Part shown: one piece after another, positions 21,986 to 35,289 of the stretch
Layout: every line of letters starts with the position of its first letter
How positions within the stretch are numbered: the first letter of the stretch is position 1
From: Fasciolopsis buskii
Lineage: Eukaryota > Platyhelminthes > Trematoda > Plagiorchiida > Fasciolidae
Direction: 5' to 3'
Length of the DNA: 64,000 bases
Assembly: GCA_008360955.1 (NCBI GenBank)
Contig: LUCM01006538.1
Coordinates: 62,139 to 126,138, forward strand
Position numbers and translations under genes: made by a program
The notes under the pieces: model-generated
What the model was told of the DNA's origin: nothing
Seen by the model: the letters and a program-made list of their open reading frames with translations, nothing else
Databases searched by the model: none

Positions 21986-24900
21986 GTAAGTGAGGCGTTT
22001 GCAAGAAAATGGCCTGTGCAAGTTATTCCACAAAGTATTCTAGGGGAAATTACCGATTTCTGGAGTTATAGACAAGTGATAGGGCCTTGTTTGAAGTACA
22101 GTCAGATGATCTTGAGATCACTAGACCAACCGATCGATAGCGCTAATGATACCAAACCCAGAATGATATGCAAGAATATTAATCTTCGTTCAAGAACCGC
22201 CTTGTTTTTAGGCGAAAACTTTTCAGCCTTATCTCTTCACCACATGATTACATCACATACTGATTTGTGCTTCCAGGGGATGTTACTGTTTTAGACGCAG
22301 CCGGGGATTCGCGTGGCGAAAATGAAGCGTACATAAGTCTCCATTCTCCGTAGGACATTGGCTCTTGAAAATTGAGCCCAATAGATCAATTCTGATACTG
22401 AGTCAATGGCTACCATAGTATATGCGTTTATGCGTAAAATAGAAAATTGCTAACAAAACGCCCAAATCAATACAGATTACTTCTTGATAGTTCAATAGCC
22501 GTGGTTTTATGGTCAAGTAAGATAACGGCATCAAACAGAGAAGCGTGTCCACTACTGTGGGCAGCAAAAAGCTAACCAGTCGGAAAATTGCATGCTTATA
22601 TGATTTTCTTTCACATTCAGTTAGAAAATATGAACCCGTAAGTTTTATTTGTTTTAAATTCCGAGAAGTTGGATTTCACACTTACAACTGTAACCAGTTT
22701 GCATCGGTCATACATCCTTTCACTTATACCTACTCCACGAGCCTCGAAACTCGTGGCCATTGTCAGGCTACCATATCCGTTGGATTAATCTACCCACGAC
22801 AAACAAGGGCTAAATAGTTTCACTTCCTAATACAATATACTCAATGCACAAATATCTGAAATGAAATATGTGGGGAGGAACTCTCTTCCCGACGAGTTTC
22901 GTAACGAGTGTTCCTTTTTATTCAATCCTTAATGGAGAACACAATTACACCAAATTGCGGATAACGTTAGCCGTAGGGTTCAGGTTCAGAGCCCATCTTG
23001 ACAAACGACTAGAGGCGTGTCGGTCGTCCAGTTGATGATGACGATGCAACGAGAGAGCATGAAGACACGCTTCTGGGGGGGGGAAGCCTATAATAAACGA
23101 TCAGTTCGTGCGCAGTTTCCGGTTTGTGAGTATTTGTTTCGTTTTTTCGTCGCCATTGGGGCCACTCATTTCGTTGGGACAATTAATCATTGTGATATGA
23201 ACAACTTTGATTTCATTGATAGTCTGGAATCTACAAGTATCATCAGACAACAAGGGAAAATGCATTTTCAACAAACATGTCCTGTTTGACCTACTAGGGC
23301 CTTGTTTGTTCCACCAAGCTTTAAGTTTCCCTCAGTAGAATTTGTCAATCTCCATCTAAAATCATGATGTATTTCTGGCTTATGATATTCACCCGATGAA
23401 GATCGATCGAACATCCAAATGAAACTACTGCTCAACCAAATGAGGAAATGAAATCGGACCTGGCAGATGGTATGGTTCAATCGACTAGAAAGCCAAAATA
23501 CTCGTCATGATTGTGGAACGGCCATTTCCACAGGATTTTAATTTTCAAAGCTTCGCAACTGCATCACACAGAATACAAACCATTCAAAGCACAATACTTC
23601 TTCAAGTTCCATAGTTTCCCGGCCAAAGTCAACACTTCATTCCATATCGGATTTGCATTTCAGGCGTTACAGATACCTGAAATATTTTATGGATTGGATG
23701 GGAAACTGGTTATTTTGACCGGATTTAATCGCATGGGCAATTTACATCAGCATAATTGCACGGGCTTGAATTTTAATAACCCCTCGATCCATCCGATTCT
23801 GCCTGATTTATGCTGATCATGAAAGTGTCTGCGTGTGTTTCTGAACGTGAAGCTGAACGGAGAAACGATCAATAAGGCCTGGTTTCACGTGGTATTGGGT
23901 TCAGGAATAAAGTATAGCGTCACTAACGCAATCAGCTGGACGGTTGACGAAGAATCCGGACTGCAGTAACCAGCTGAAGGGGTCCAGTATGAACTAATCA
24001 GATCGAAGCTAGTCGGTTTCTGGGTCTCATTTACCCGTCCAGTTGTTGTGTGGCGGGAACCATTGTTTCTGAAGCAAACCTTTGCAAAGAGCACAACTGC
24101 ATAGGGAATGGTATTATAATTCGCCCCAAAATCGAGAGTAGACAATGCAGTACATGTGATTCGTTCTCCGTGTTCAATGACGAAGTGATACTGGGACGCA
24201 CGTAGCATTGTCATTGATGTGATAGCTTTTCATTGTCGATCCGATGGGTCCGGACACGGATTGGTCTTCCTTATGCATAATAGAGACCATTCCATGAATA
24301 ATCTGTAGCACTGAAGTCACGCAATTCAACTATTCCCCGTAAACTTTACATTGCACAAGAACTCCCATTATTTGCACCTGCATTGAGTTATCTCAGCTTT
24401 TGTTACAGAACAGTCATATCATAATTTCACAGTGGATAGTTTCCGTTCGTCATTGAATACTGTTCTGGACACCAGAAAAAAGTGGAACTTTTACCTTTTG
24501 TAATTTCTCTCCTGGATACATGAGCGTCTCTTGCTAGAATTCCAACTTTCGGATTGTTATGCCAGTGGAATACAAGGTCACAAAAATTTCTACCAAGTTT
24601 CCTGGTCGTACTGCTTATTGTGATCGGTAGCCCCGTGGTACTTTTAAATCTGATCAGGATGACTAGTTTTGTTCCATCTGTTGTTGTTGCGTTTGATTTC
24701 TGTGTGAATTGCAATCCGAATAATATACATGGGAATCGCGGCGAAGGATTATGATGCACTCTGAGAAAACAAATGGTTTATGAATCAATACCACGTTCTT
24801 TTGGTACTGGCAATAGCTAAAAGCTAGTCTCGTCTTGATATCAATCGATCGACTCGTGTAAACGGTCCCTTGACCCAAAATTTCACAAGGGTGTTTTGTA

Positions 24901-26342
24901 AAATTTGAACAGTTGGTTAATTACATACTGTTCAGATTTTTGTTTTGAAGCTGTCTTACGTGCCCTCAACTGGGCTCAAACTCGGGTACTTCAGCGACCG
25001 GAAACCTGACCGGTCACGTGAGGCGCGATGCAAACGTAGAACTTGACCACAGGTGTTGGTGACGAAACTTGACGTAACTGCGTACAGGAAAGAGCAACAG
25101 AAGTGAACGTATAAATTTCAGGATTAAAGTGTGTGCTTTGTGATTTGTGCACACTACTAAGCCAACTTGTCTGCATATGACACTAAGGTCAGTTTAGTTA
25201 AGTCTTATGAAACGAAATACATGCAAAACCTTTACGTATACACATGGTGCAAAGTGAACACTCTCCATCAGGCAATTGCATCATTCTAGATCTGGCAACA
25301 CATGAACGAACGCAGTTATCGCGCTCCTTGTCACGGGATTTGATTAAGCTGTTCGCAATGTGGCATGCTATTGAGTCAGCCTGTCTGCGTGGATTGATTT
25401 CTCCCAGTGTCGGGAAACTGGCTCAAGAACGATTCCCTATTTGCGTTGCAGTGACGTGTGTTGCACAGTTGGGGTCGCTGAAATTCAACTCACCAAACAT
25501 CAACCGGTTTGCTGTTTGTTAAATGATTATCTAAAACCCTAAAATGACAGCATTGCTACCGTTCAGAAATGTGCAATTAAGACTAATGAAATGTGATAAG
25601 CAAGAATACTCATGCATTCCGAATGCCAGAACACCGAAGGGCAACGGAGTAAATTGGTGGGAATGGATTCAATAGTACGAGAAGTACAGAGACCAGATGC
25701 ATTATCCGAGGAATGGATGACATAGGTAAACCATCGCAAAAGGAGAAAACAGGTTATTTGTCAAAAATCCGAAATTTACTACCAGAATAGAGTAATGCAT
25801 GTCCCTTCAAGCAGGAACCGTTACGAGGACTGTGTGGCGATAAGCCCTCTTCGATAACCACCTATGCTATTGAATTTGAACCAAATCGAAAAAAATGGTG
25901 GACTATTTTAAAAAATAGTTGATAGAGGAACTAATCCCAGAATTTTATTTGTCAAGTGTTCTGACAAAAGCCGAGAACTAAGCATCAGAAATATTTGTTG
26001 CGTGACTGATAGACAATGGGCCACGAGTAGCCGGGATTGTTGTAGTTGAGAGTACCGAAAGTACAAGTTTCTGGATTATTCTCGCCTCCTATTGGGTTCG
26101 CATTATCCACAAAGGCCTTGGCGCTATCGCAATTGATACAGGAAATTAATTCTTTAGATGTGGGAGGCTTTTTTAGTGCCAGTGTTCTTGTAATAGGACC
26201 CAAAGGGGCTTGAGTCTGTTTATGAGGGCGATTTTTGTCACTGTGTCCTCGTTAGATGTTCATTCAATACGCGCGGATTCACTTTGAAACGCAGTTGATT
26301 CACACGATCCGCCTGCTTCTGTTTTTGTTCAAAATATTTCAG
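21986..26342 (+). other. Junctophilin intron B (4.4 kb)
   Basis: Runs from GTAAGTG to TTTCAG. I recognise no repeat family or RNA gene in it. The reading frames present are short and overlap on both strands. A run of eight or more G residues occurs near 23078. Nothing else stands out by eye. Confidence 0.75.
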
Positions 26343-26461
26343 CCTGGAAAATGTACATGCCTCGGTGGAACGTTCGAAACGAGCGGCCGAACTCGCTCGG
26401 GACTATTCGTTGGAGACACGTGAACTGGTGAAAGAAATGTACCCGGATTTCGAACAGCCCG
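26343..26461 (+). CDS. JPH: Junctophilin exon: helical region
   Basis: Encodes the end of Asn349 to Gln/Pro 388 and one base of Gly389. The peptide LENVHASVERSKRAAELARD continues the charged helix, and KEMYPDFEQPG matches the ELSPDFYQPG signature that ends this helix in vertebrate junctophilins. This agreement is important evidence that the exon belongs to the gene in spite of its small size (119 bases). The acceptor is ATATTTCAG and the donor is G/GTAAGTT at 26462. The long helix is thought to bridge the gap between plasma membrane and ER. Confidence 0.92.
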
Positions 26462-27391
26462 GTAAGTTCATTTGCATGTACTACCAAACCTGATTGGCCG
26501 GGACATGTCGTTTAACCTGACGGAAACGAGGCTAGATGCGCGTAGACCAGGTCAACGAAATTATCAATTTCCTGTTCGCATGTGCGGATTTCCCTTACCC
26601 CAGGCGTTAAGTTTTCCTTTAGATCCGCTTCGTATTTTAATAAAGCACTGTACTTGTGCATTTGTCAACTAGAAATGTGTTATAATTAAGTCGCATAAGA
26701 TAGAACTTTTGTTATAGCGTCGGAGTTTTGCCACAGTTGAAAAACCTCTATTATACAGTTCACGCATAATCCATCACGCTGCGAAAACCCCACTCCTCGG
26801 TTCAAGAGGCACTATCGAACTGCAGCGATCAGTTAATAAACTGTGAAAATAGGATAGTTCAGTCTGTCGTGTTCGAAGATTAACAAGAGATCAAGAAAAT
26901 TTTGTTTTTCGAACTTACCAAGTGCACAAAAGCGTCCATTCGTAATTATGTAAATAAGAAAGCAATTAAAATGTGATTGATCGTAAAAGACAAGCAAATG
27001 AGACTTTAAAATTAATCGTTCCTCCATGCGACTTAGTTCCGATATGACATCGACTAAGGCAGACTGGAGCAGAATGATGAAACGGAAGTTTTACGATCTA
27101 GATAACTCCTAATGAGCACGGATCAGTTTCTTTCTTCCTAGCATTGTTTGCCTGAGCCATCCACGTTGATGATCGGCGAGTAAACCAGAGTAAGTATCAG
27201 TGATGGTTACCGCTGAGACCTTTGGTAATCAACTTCATCATAAACGTAGGTGGACCGATTGTGGAATGTGAAACAAAGGGGTTCCACGACGTCCTCGGTA
27301 ATCAGTCTGATCTGGGTTTCCATATGTAGCTGCGCGCAATCATTGCATATTTCGTCACCCCTTATCTATCGTCCACTGTTTCCCTATCCAG
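26462..27391 (+). other. Junctophilin intron C (0.9 kb)
   Basis: Runs from GTAAGTT to CTATCCAG. No repeat family, RNA gene or other feature is recognisable. Confidence 0.75.
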
Positions 27392-27735
27392 GGATTAAGT
27401 ATCTGGATGACATGGTTCGTCTCATGCGTGCAACTAGGCGCGGAAACCAGGCGTTCGAATCTGCACTGGAGGCAGCTCACGAGGTGATCGCCGGGGTGGA
27501 CAAAGCTCAGGCCATGGAAGCCGAGAAGAAAGCCAGACTGGCCAAACAGGCCGAGATACCGTTTGCCGAGGATAATGTACGTCGGTCAAGTCAGAACTTG
27601 GATGTTAGCCCCGGAAGTCCCAGCTCTCGGGCTGGTTCGTATAGACGTCGCAGGCGTTCACACAGACGGTCGCGAAATTCACGGAATCAGGCAGACGCGA
27701 CATCCCAATCGCCCAAGTCCTCTCGGGACAGACAC
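27392..27735 (+). CDS. JPH: Junctophilin exon: end of helix and Arg/Ser-rich basic patch
   Basis: Encodes residues 389-503. It starts GIKYLDDMVRLMRATRRGN, following PDFEQP from the previous exon. A further charged segment (FESALEAAHEVIAGVDKAQ, EAEKKARLAKQAE) looks helical. After a Ser/Pro stretch comes a very basic patch, YRRRRRSHRRSRNSRN (472-487), which could act as a nuclear localisation or acidic-lipid-binding signal; this is inference. The acceptor is CTATCCAG before 27392. I chose the donor CAC/GTACGTGAG at 27736 because it gives phase 0, as the next exon requires. A nearby alternative, GTGAGA at 27740, would break the frame. Confidence 0.85.
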
Positions 27736-30615
27736 GTACGTGAGAGAAGTTTTAGATTCTGTTTGGATTCCTTAGATTTGATCGATTCTACGTCGTTTGC
27801 TTTCATTGAAACGGGACTCAAGACTATGGTTGATATTAGTTTGGATCAAGGCCTGTGACTTGTCATTTTGAATTTCGTAGTTAAGCTGATTTTACGAATG
27901 AATTTTGTTTTTGTGCATGATCCTGTATAGTTAAGACTGCAAGGAAAACTTTGTTCAAAAAGTGCGATGTTCCTATTTTATATTCTCAATAATGATGTTC
28001 ACTTTAGCTCAGTTTTTACATCCATTTATCTTGCATCCACGTGCTCCGATCTTAGTTATCACCTTAAAGCACTGTCTGTTCCAAAAAAAGAAAGGCGAAA
28101 TTTGAAGGGTCAGATGTAAAATAGTGGTACAAAGAATTGTACGGAACAGAAGCACTTTCGAACACAAGAACAGTGTTGATCCATATAATTTATTATCCCG
28201 TAAACTTCGTTTGAGAGAGGGAGATCTCGTTTATCCACGTCTGACAGTTTAACCGGACGCACGCGAGACAGTCCGGTGGCTAAAGTTCTCATGCCTTTTT
28301 GCTATGCTTGAAAATCACTTTACCTTTTCACGTGATAATAACGGCACAGCAAGACTGAGTGTCCTCACGATAAGAACTTGTTTTTAGCCAAGTGACGGAA
28401 TGTTTGTATGACTAAGATTGGAATAAGCATATTCAGGCCTCATCTGTAGAGTTCACATGGTCAGTCTATCTGTAGTCAGGTTTATGTTTAACGTGACCAA
28501 ACCCAAGCGCCCTATTCAGTAACAGTAACTCAAAAGTCCCCGATTTTCCCAGTACAGTGAACCACATGTCAAATAGGAGGATTATGTAAGTCATTCATCA
28601 CACGATCCGACTATCTAGCCGGTTCGTACAATAATAATAAGCAAACTGGTGTATATTAATCCAAACGATGAAAAAGACAAACAGGAAATAAAGACTAGGG
28701 GTGACAAGTGAAACTGGGCCCATTTGTGGTGACCATGGTAACCGGAACGTCGATCGCTCTATGCTATTGGACAATAAAACTTTGCACGTTATTGAATTAA
28801 CCGTCTCTGAGCCTAAGTAAGAGTATTTCCGTAGCTGGTACATGGATTATTAATACCTACAGACTGTTCCCTCTATGCGGCTTGTGTCTTGTTGGCTGAG
28901 TGTCACTGCAGGATAGACGGGCGTTTTTAGGTCGTCACTTAGAAAACTCCATTGACTGAATTGTCGGGTTCTAAAGTTCTGATTAACAAGGAATACTTGC
29001 TGTACGATTTGAGAAAATAGAGTTAGTTAACTGAAACTCCATTAGGGGCTACACGTATGATGATGGTGAGAATCGCAGTGAACGGATAAGCAGAAGGAAA
29101 CATGTTGTGAGCAAATCAGCAGTGCCCAAATTAGTATATCGCATTTCCACCGAAACGTTTCTTGACCTGCTACCTCTCACTCGGTCGGCTGTTACTGGTT
29201 GCATGCTCAGCATGATTGTCTGGGTTGCATTTCACTCTCTGCGTATTTGGTAAGCCCATAAGTTTTCATTCGTATTCAAATTCAAGAATCCTCCGGTCTG
29301 TAGAATGGAACACATTCTCGTAACAATTTTCATTGGATGAGGGAAATGCTCTGCCATCTCGTAAGCGTGGCAGTTTCACTTACCATTTGATGCGTACAAT
29401 TAGCTAGTCTTTTTACCCGAGGATTTTTGTTTGGTCTTCGTTTACTGGGAAACGTAAATAAGTTCTGTTGTTCTCGTACCACTAGGCTCTTTTACTTCTG
29501 AAATATCTTCCTTGAACCTTTTGTTGTTGGCACTAGAATGTAAGGACATTATCACTTGTTACGTATTTGCAAAAGCTTTTGGTTTGTCTCCGATCAGTTG
29601 TCACTCCTCAGTCGTCCGATTTCCAATGGAAAAATAATCATTGACGAATACGGGGAAATTTAATCAAATTCGGCCAGAAATCCTTGGCTTATACAACCAC
29701 GAAAAAGGAGTAGACGGTCATGTTTACCGTTGGTATTGATTGCCCGGCATAACGGATGAGTGCAGCAGGGTGAACTGGATCAAAACATGTGGACAGTTGA
29801 TTGGTTGGTGGGTTGGTGTGAAAGATAGATGGTATGCTATCAGTCAGTGATGAATTTGAAAATGATGCTGGATGAAATGATTGGTTCATAAACAAATGCA
29901 TCATGACCGCATTGTTATGTGAAGTCTGAGGGCTTGCCATAGGTTAACATCAACTTAGAACTTTCCCGTGGTTGATTTCTGACTATCACAAGCTGAAGAC
30001 GTGTTTTTCCGGTAGATTTTCGAATCCTGGACTATCTCGAGACAAACGAATGCTAACGATTCCATTCACACTAATGTCTCAAAGCCAACGTGAAACAGTA
30101 GTCGTGGCCAAACATCCAGCTATCGAACGATATTGAACGAACATCGCACTCCTACCACCTTCGTACTGACCAAGTAATGAAGCTCCAAGGGCCATGTTCA
30201 CAACTTTTATCATATTTAGGCCTGCGGCAAAGAATTCATCTACCGTGGAAGTCAACTACTGTGTTCCAACGACTGATGACGGTAGAAATCAGTGACGAAT
30301 AGTTGGTAATATCAAATACTAAAGTTGCGTACACCATCGAGAACGCATTTGGTTAGCCTAATGATAAGACGTTCGCCTCAAAGTCGTTCGTTCAGGGTAT
30401 CTCAGTTCGAGTGGATTGCTGATAGTTCCTGTACCACGCTTCTGTGAGTTTCTTCTGGTGAGCTGAATTTTGTTACCTCGTCATGAATAATTTGGTGTAA
30501 CACCTAATCTGCTACAAATCATGTATATTTGTTTTTTTCATTTACTCATCGCTCAAAAACAAAATTCCGACTGGTGAGAGTGAAATGATGACTCGTTCTC
30601 TGTTTAATCCCTCAG
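27736..30615 (+). other. Junctophilin intron D (2.9 kb), containing a SINE
   Basis: Runs from GTACGTG to CCTCAG. Contains the tRNA-derived element at 30345-30500. Elsewhere I recognise nothing. A TAAACTTCGT-flanked stretch near 28250-28300 and one near 46580-46620 share a GTCCGGTGGCTAAAGTTCTCA-like block, a probable fragment of an unnamed repeat. Confidence 0.7.
30345..30500 (+). repeat. tRNA-derived SINE, possibly family gamma
   Basis: A-box-like TTAGCCTAATGATAAG at 30353-30368 and B-box-like CAGTTCGAGTGG at 30402-30413, about 35 bases apart. This is a pol III promoter arrangement without a foldable tRNA. The 3' limit is approximate. It is about 115 bases before the next junctophilin exon. 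Confidence 0.55.
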
Positions 30616-30871
30616 AAATCCAATCAACTTCATCAGCCTCTGACGCTGATTGTACCACAGTTTGCCAAAATGGACGAGTACTCCCCGTCGAACATTCCAG
30701 ACAGTCAGTCGGGTGTGACCGATGCGGTCTCTCTAGCCGTACCGGACAATCGTGATCGAGTGGCCGCATCCGGAGAGTTGGATTCGATCGATTCCGATGC
30801 AGAAGGGGATGTCCGAAGGGACCTTCGGCGCACTCCATCCGTTGTGACTACTTACGTGGTTCTGCCTCGAT
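30616..30871 (+). CDS. JPH: Junctophilin exon: divergent region, part 1
   Basis: Encodes residues 504-588 and one base of 589. The product is not conserved with vertebrate junctophilins at this point, as expected for the divergent region. It begins KSNQLHQPLTLIVPQFAK and continues into an Asp/Ser-rich stretch (SIPDSQSG-like, then ELDSIDSDAEGD) and RRTPSVVTTYVVLPR. Support comes from CTCAG/AAA at 30615, GAT/GTAAGTC at 30872, phase agreement on both sides, and an open frame over the whole length. RRDLRRTPS-type sites could be kinase targets; this is inference only. Confidence 0.8.
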
Positions 30872-33800
30872 GTAAGTCAGTCCTCACACGCCCATGCACC
30901 ATTGCTTATCGAGTGTGATGATGCTGCCTTTCAGCCCGCTGAACTTCTTTGCTATCGGTATTGTCAACATTCTAGTGGTAGAGTGTGATCGCAAAGCAAG
31001 CTGATTATTCTGCCCTGGCAGAAATGTTCGACCTTCTACACCTATGAGAAACGACGATCAAGTATATCGATTGTTCGATCTATAACTATACAGTCCACCA
31101 AAACAAAAAGCCCCTCCTCCCTCGGAATTGATTAAACCTTTGTTAGTTTTGAAATGAAAATATTTTCTGATATGAACAAAATTTTGCCATTGTTATCAAA
31201 CATTGTCGTATTAGCGTATAATGCATTCACCCTTGGATTATCTGGCAGCAATCACGTGTCTACAAGTTATGTGGGGGAGGGGGCTACCACCTGTTTGCAG
31301 GCAACTTGTTACTTACGATCCTATTCCACTGTCGAGACAACCTTTCAGTCCCACAGATAATAGTGCTACCACTTCAGATTTGTTTCTTTCCTTTGATAAT
31401 AAAAAAACAGGCTCACCATGTAATATGCACATGGGAGAATGCTTATCGAAGGGACTCAATCTGAAATGAATAACAAGCAAAGATCCAACGTTAACCACAA
31501 AGCGGTAAGCGTATTAACCGGCTTCAAAACACACGCAATCAAGTCCAATATAGAAGTGTTAAACTTAGCCCATTGAAATTGGTCCACACGAACAATTTCC
31601 GTTGTTCTCGTGTTCAGACGTACCATATCACAGCACAATCGGTAACAGATGCTTGAGCAATGCGTGGCTTAAATCGAGCCTCGACTCCAAAGTAAGATTG
31701 ACTCGTGAATTCTAAGCTGGTGAATCGTGAAATTAGCTAATGCACAATCATACAGAAACCTCAAATATGTGGTGACAGAGACTTAACATAAAACCAAGAA
31801 CCAGGGTACTTGGGCCATGCAAGTCCAACCAGCGAATGTGAAAATCAAACGGTGAATGCAGAAAAACAATATTAAAAAACGGGGCAACTAAATGACAGCC
31901 GCTGTTGAACGGATTCGACGAGGTTTAGCAGCTGTAAATGTATGTTTCTTTATCGTCACCTCATCATAGTTTGATCCGTTCTTTTCTGTACTTTTGCATC
32001 AGTCAGTTCAAACGTTCATCATCAGCCCTGAAAGACCAAAATAATCGTTAGTGGGTGATTGAGTAGCTAAAAACTCTCGGTGAGGACATTTCGACTGCAC
32101 CCCGGACGATCCTCACGTTTCTGCGAGTAATTTGAGCTCAGATGAACAAATAAACAAGCCGACTGTCGGGCTAGAAAGTGTGCATTAATCAACGTGTTTA
32201 ATCTCTACGATTTATGTTTGTGTGCTGATGGAAAGTCTCGCCAGACTAGGATATTTCGATTCAAAGATAGGAGGATTTGTACCGTAAATTATTCATTGGG
32301 AAAAATACGGAATCTTGAGATAAGATTAAAACAAAACGAATAGCACCAACCAGTCAGCTCGATTGGTTGGGTGTGCCATTAATTCCACTTTGAATGAGTG
32401 GATAAAATAAAGCCTGCCTGTACTACACAAATTGTAAATTGGAGCTACGGGCAACTGCCAGAAGTTTCGGTCCAATCGGTCATTCGACGGTGAGGACGGA
32501 TCCTGTATGGAAAATAAGACAAGCCCGTTCAGGCTCAAGTGAAAGACCGGAGAAACCGCAAACCAAGCGGCAGGGTTGGGAACCAACTATTCGTCCTAAT
32601 TCTTGAGCAAGTAAAAATTAGTCTGATTTGTGGCAAGCTTGAAGATGAACGTAGAAGGCGTTCTAAATTAAGAACACAGGAGAGACAATGAGCCCGAGGG
32701 ACGGTGAGCAACCAACCAATTAGCTCTATCACGTGTTGATTTATGTAAACCGCTTGATAATGATTCGTAGGAGAAAAACACTCGTGTCGACCGGCCGGAG
32801 GGCATTTTGATCCTCCTATCCGAATTAGGCGGAGTTAGATTAGGTCTGAATAAATACGACCGACTGAAGCCGCTGGAGTTAGCGACAGCAGAAACAGATC
32901 AAATTAACAATTACGTTAGTACTTGGTAAAGTTCCGCTAGAAAATTCCCAGTCGATGCGATTCATTGGTGAGATTCTGAAGAATCTAAGCTGAAAACTCT
33001 CACGAGAAAAATTGGAGTGTGAAGAATATCAACCGAATCGGCCAGGAAAAGGCTCGCACGAGATTCCTCCATTCAAAATAAAGGTCTATCGAACGGACAA
33101 AGTTGTTTTCGGCTAGCACATCGGATGCAAAGACTGCTATAATCTATCTTATGTTCAAAACCGGCGGATGAAAACATTCTTGAATGTTTGGGGATGGACT
33201 AACTTTTATGATGCAGCAATCAGCGGCTTTCATCTCTTCGAGAATGTTTAGCTACAGTTGTCCTTACACAAAAACGTCACATCTAGGCATGCAAAACTAC
33301 CACCGGGTATTCGATGAATGACCTGTAGTTTGTTGTTTTCCGGGGGGGACATGTCTGTGGTAATCGAATCCTTAAGGACTGTGAAAGTAAAATATTTTTT
33401 TACTATCACATCAATCCAATGAGCACATGATTTCCGGTCTCTTAATGCCTTTTGAGCTTTTTTAAGGCGTCCAAGTCCTCATCACGCCTTGTCATTTGAT
33501 AGCCTCGCCAAAATAAAGTTCAGATAAACCAGGCTTGCACTGTTTTCATTCCACGATGTTTCATTTCACTTTTGAAACACTCGCTTGCGTTAGCGTTCCA
33601 GTAACATTGTTTTGTTTGGATGGTTCCTGATTTGAGCTCCCCATTTTTGACATCACTTTGTTCGTTTGATTTCCTAGCCTATCAGTCCGTCGACCCAACG
33701 GTCCAACAGCCCAGACGCGCATTCACTGTTTATCCTATTGTTATCTGGCTACTGAAATTATTTCAGTAGGTAAAAGCCGTCAACTAATGCTTTTGAATCG

Positions 33801-34263
33801 AACAAGTTTCGGAGCGCATCGAAAAAGTATGCAACCGTTAAAAATGACGATCGCAGAGTTCATTGTTTGTGCAGAATGCAATTTTCTGGGATTTAGCTTA
33901 ACGCGAAGGAACCAAAATCAAAAGATGTTGCCCATCATAACTGGGATGCGCAGGGCTCTCCACCATCGGTCTGTCTCGGGCCAGTGAACACGTGAATGGG
34001 TGAACTATGATCAAAATTCAAATCATTTTTTCGTAGAAGAACGCCGTCCAGGTTCTGTGTCAATATAAAAAACAACTGTACCAGTTGGTCTCAAGGTCGT
34101 GATAAGTTTGAGTTACTTTATCGCAGTTCGGATGGGCTTGGAAATGCCAATCACTCTGTCTAGTACAGCTGCTGTTATCTGGCCGAATATGTGCGAACGG
34201 CCCGACTGCTATTCTTTGTCACTTGTGATGAATTAAAAAGGTTTCACATCTTTTTTTTTACAG
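30872..34263 (+). other. Junctophilin intron E (3.4 kb)
   Basis: Runs from GTAAGTC to a long T run and ACAG. I recognise no coding element. Two weakly similar stretches in opposite orientation (32345-32375 and 32705-32735, sharing a CCAACCAAT-AGCT block) may mark the ends of a decayed repeat of about 390 bases. Confidence 0.65.
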
Positions 34264-34706
34264 TAACCGATATGCGTCCGGAATCGGAAATTCCCACTGT
34301 CCCATTGGCCAAACTGATCTCAAACACGAATCTGATGGCAGATCATTTTGATCATTACTCACGTGCACAAATGAGCACCGGGACAATACCAGGTTCTGCG
34401 ACTACCTTCGTGAAAACCAGTGGAAACCTCATGTTGAACAGATCATCATCCCCTTCTGGACTAGCTGTAGCCAGATCCCCTGCCGCTAGTCCAGGTTTAA
34501 AAACGCCGGCCGTCGGAGAGGTGAATAGCCAGCGGTTGGGTGCTGATCCGTCAGGTACGACTGCGGTCTCCGAGCAGCAAACATCTGAGTCAGGTACCAC
34601 TCAGGGACTGACTAGACGAAGAACAATGCCCGTGTTCATGACACAAAAACCAGCAAATATCAAGTTTCGTAGGAATATTCCCACTGTGGCAGAACGAACG
34701 CGCAAG
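34264..34706 (+). CDS. JPH: Junctophilin exon: divergent region, part 2
   Basis: Encodes the end of residue 589 to residue 736. The sequence is low-complexity and Ser/Thr/Ala/Pro-rich (NRSSSPSGLAVARSPAAS, GTTAVSEQQTSESGTT) and is probably disordered. It opens with TDMRPESEIPTVPLAKLISN and closes with a basic segment (RRRTMPVFMTQKPANIKF, VAERTRK). The acceptor has a run of nine T residues before ACAG. The donor is AAG/GTATTTC at 34707, a slightly weak match to consensus but in phase. No homology is claimed for this part. Membership rests on position, frame, splice phase and composition like its neighbours. Confidence 0.8.
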
Positions 34707-35289
34707 GTATTTCCATTCGGGAGTCTGTAAATATGAACCTTTGTGATATACTTTTGATAATTTTGCATGTATTTCACCTACACCATTAAGAATAGGAAGA
34801 AGAGCGATCGATTTTTCGTTATTTATTGATAATCATTTATAATAATAAGCTTCAAAATATATGATTTGAATGGTTGTTTCCAAATAAATAACGGAGAAGT
34901 TCGTGAATTGTGCAATTTTGCAAGGAGAATCAATTCGAATGTAATTTGAACGATAGTTTCATGTGGTTGTCCATAGCTAGTCGCAGAAAACAAATTGACA
35001 CAGAAATAAGTAGTGTGACTAGTGTGAGGTTTACTTTGTTGTTTTTACAAACTCATACTAAGATTCTATGTTGGCCGAGCGGCCGGTGTCATAGTGTTTG
35101 GAATCAAATTCGCCAAATCGTTTCCTGTAGTCATCGGCCACTTTTTCGGTTGAAAATTCTCGGCTTACCTGTAACCTACTTTCTGCAGTAAATAGTTAAG
35201 GAAAGAATTGCAGGGTTACTGTATACTTATCGTCTTTGCTATCATTCCTATTACTACCGTCATTTCTCCGTCACAATGAGACGGCATCT

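Noticed and set aside
32345..32735. Terminal inverted repeats of a DNA transposon
   Set aside because: Only a short CCAACCAAT-AGCT similarity with mismatches; no target duplication or internal coding sequence.
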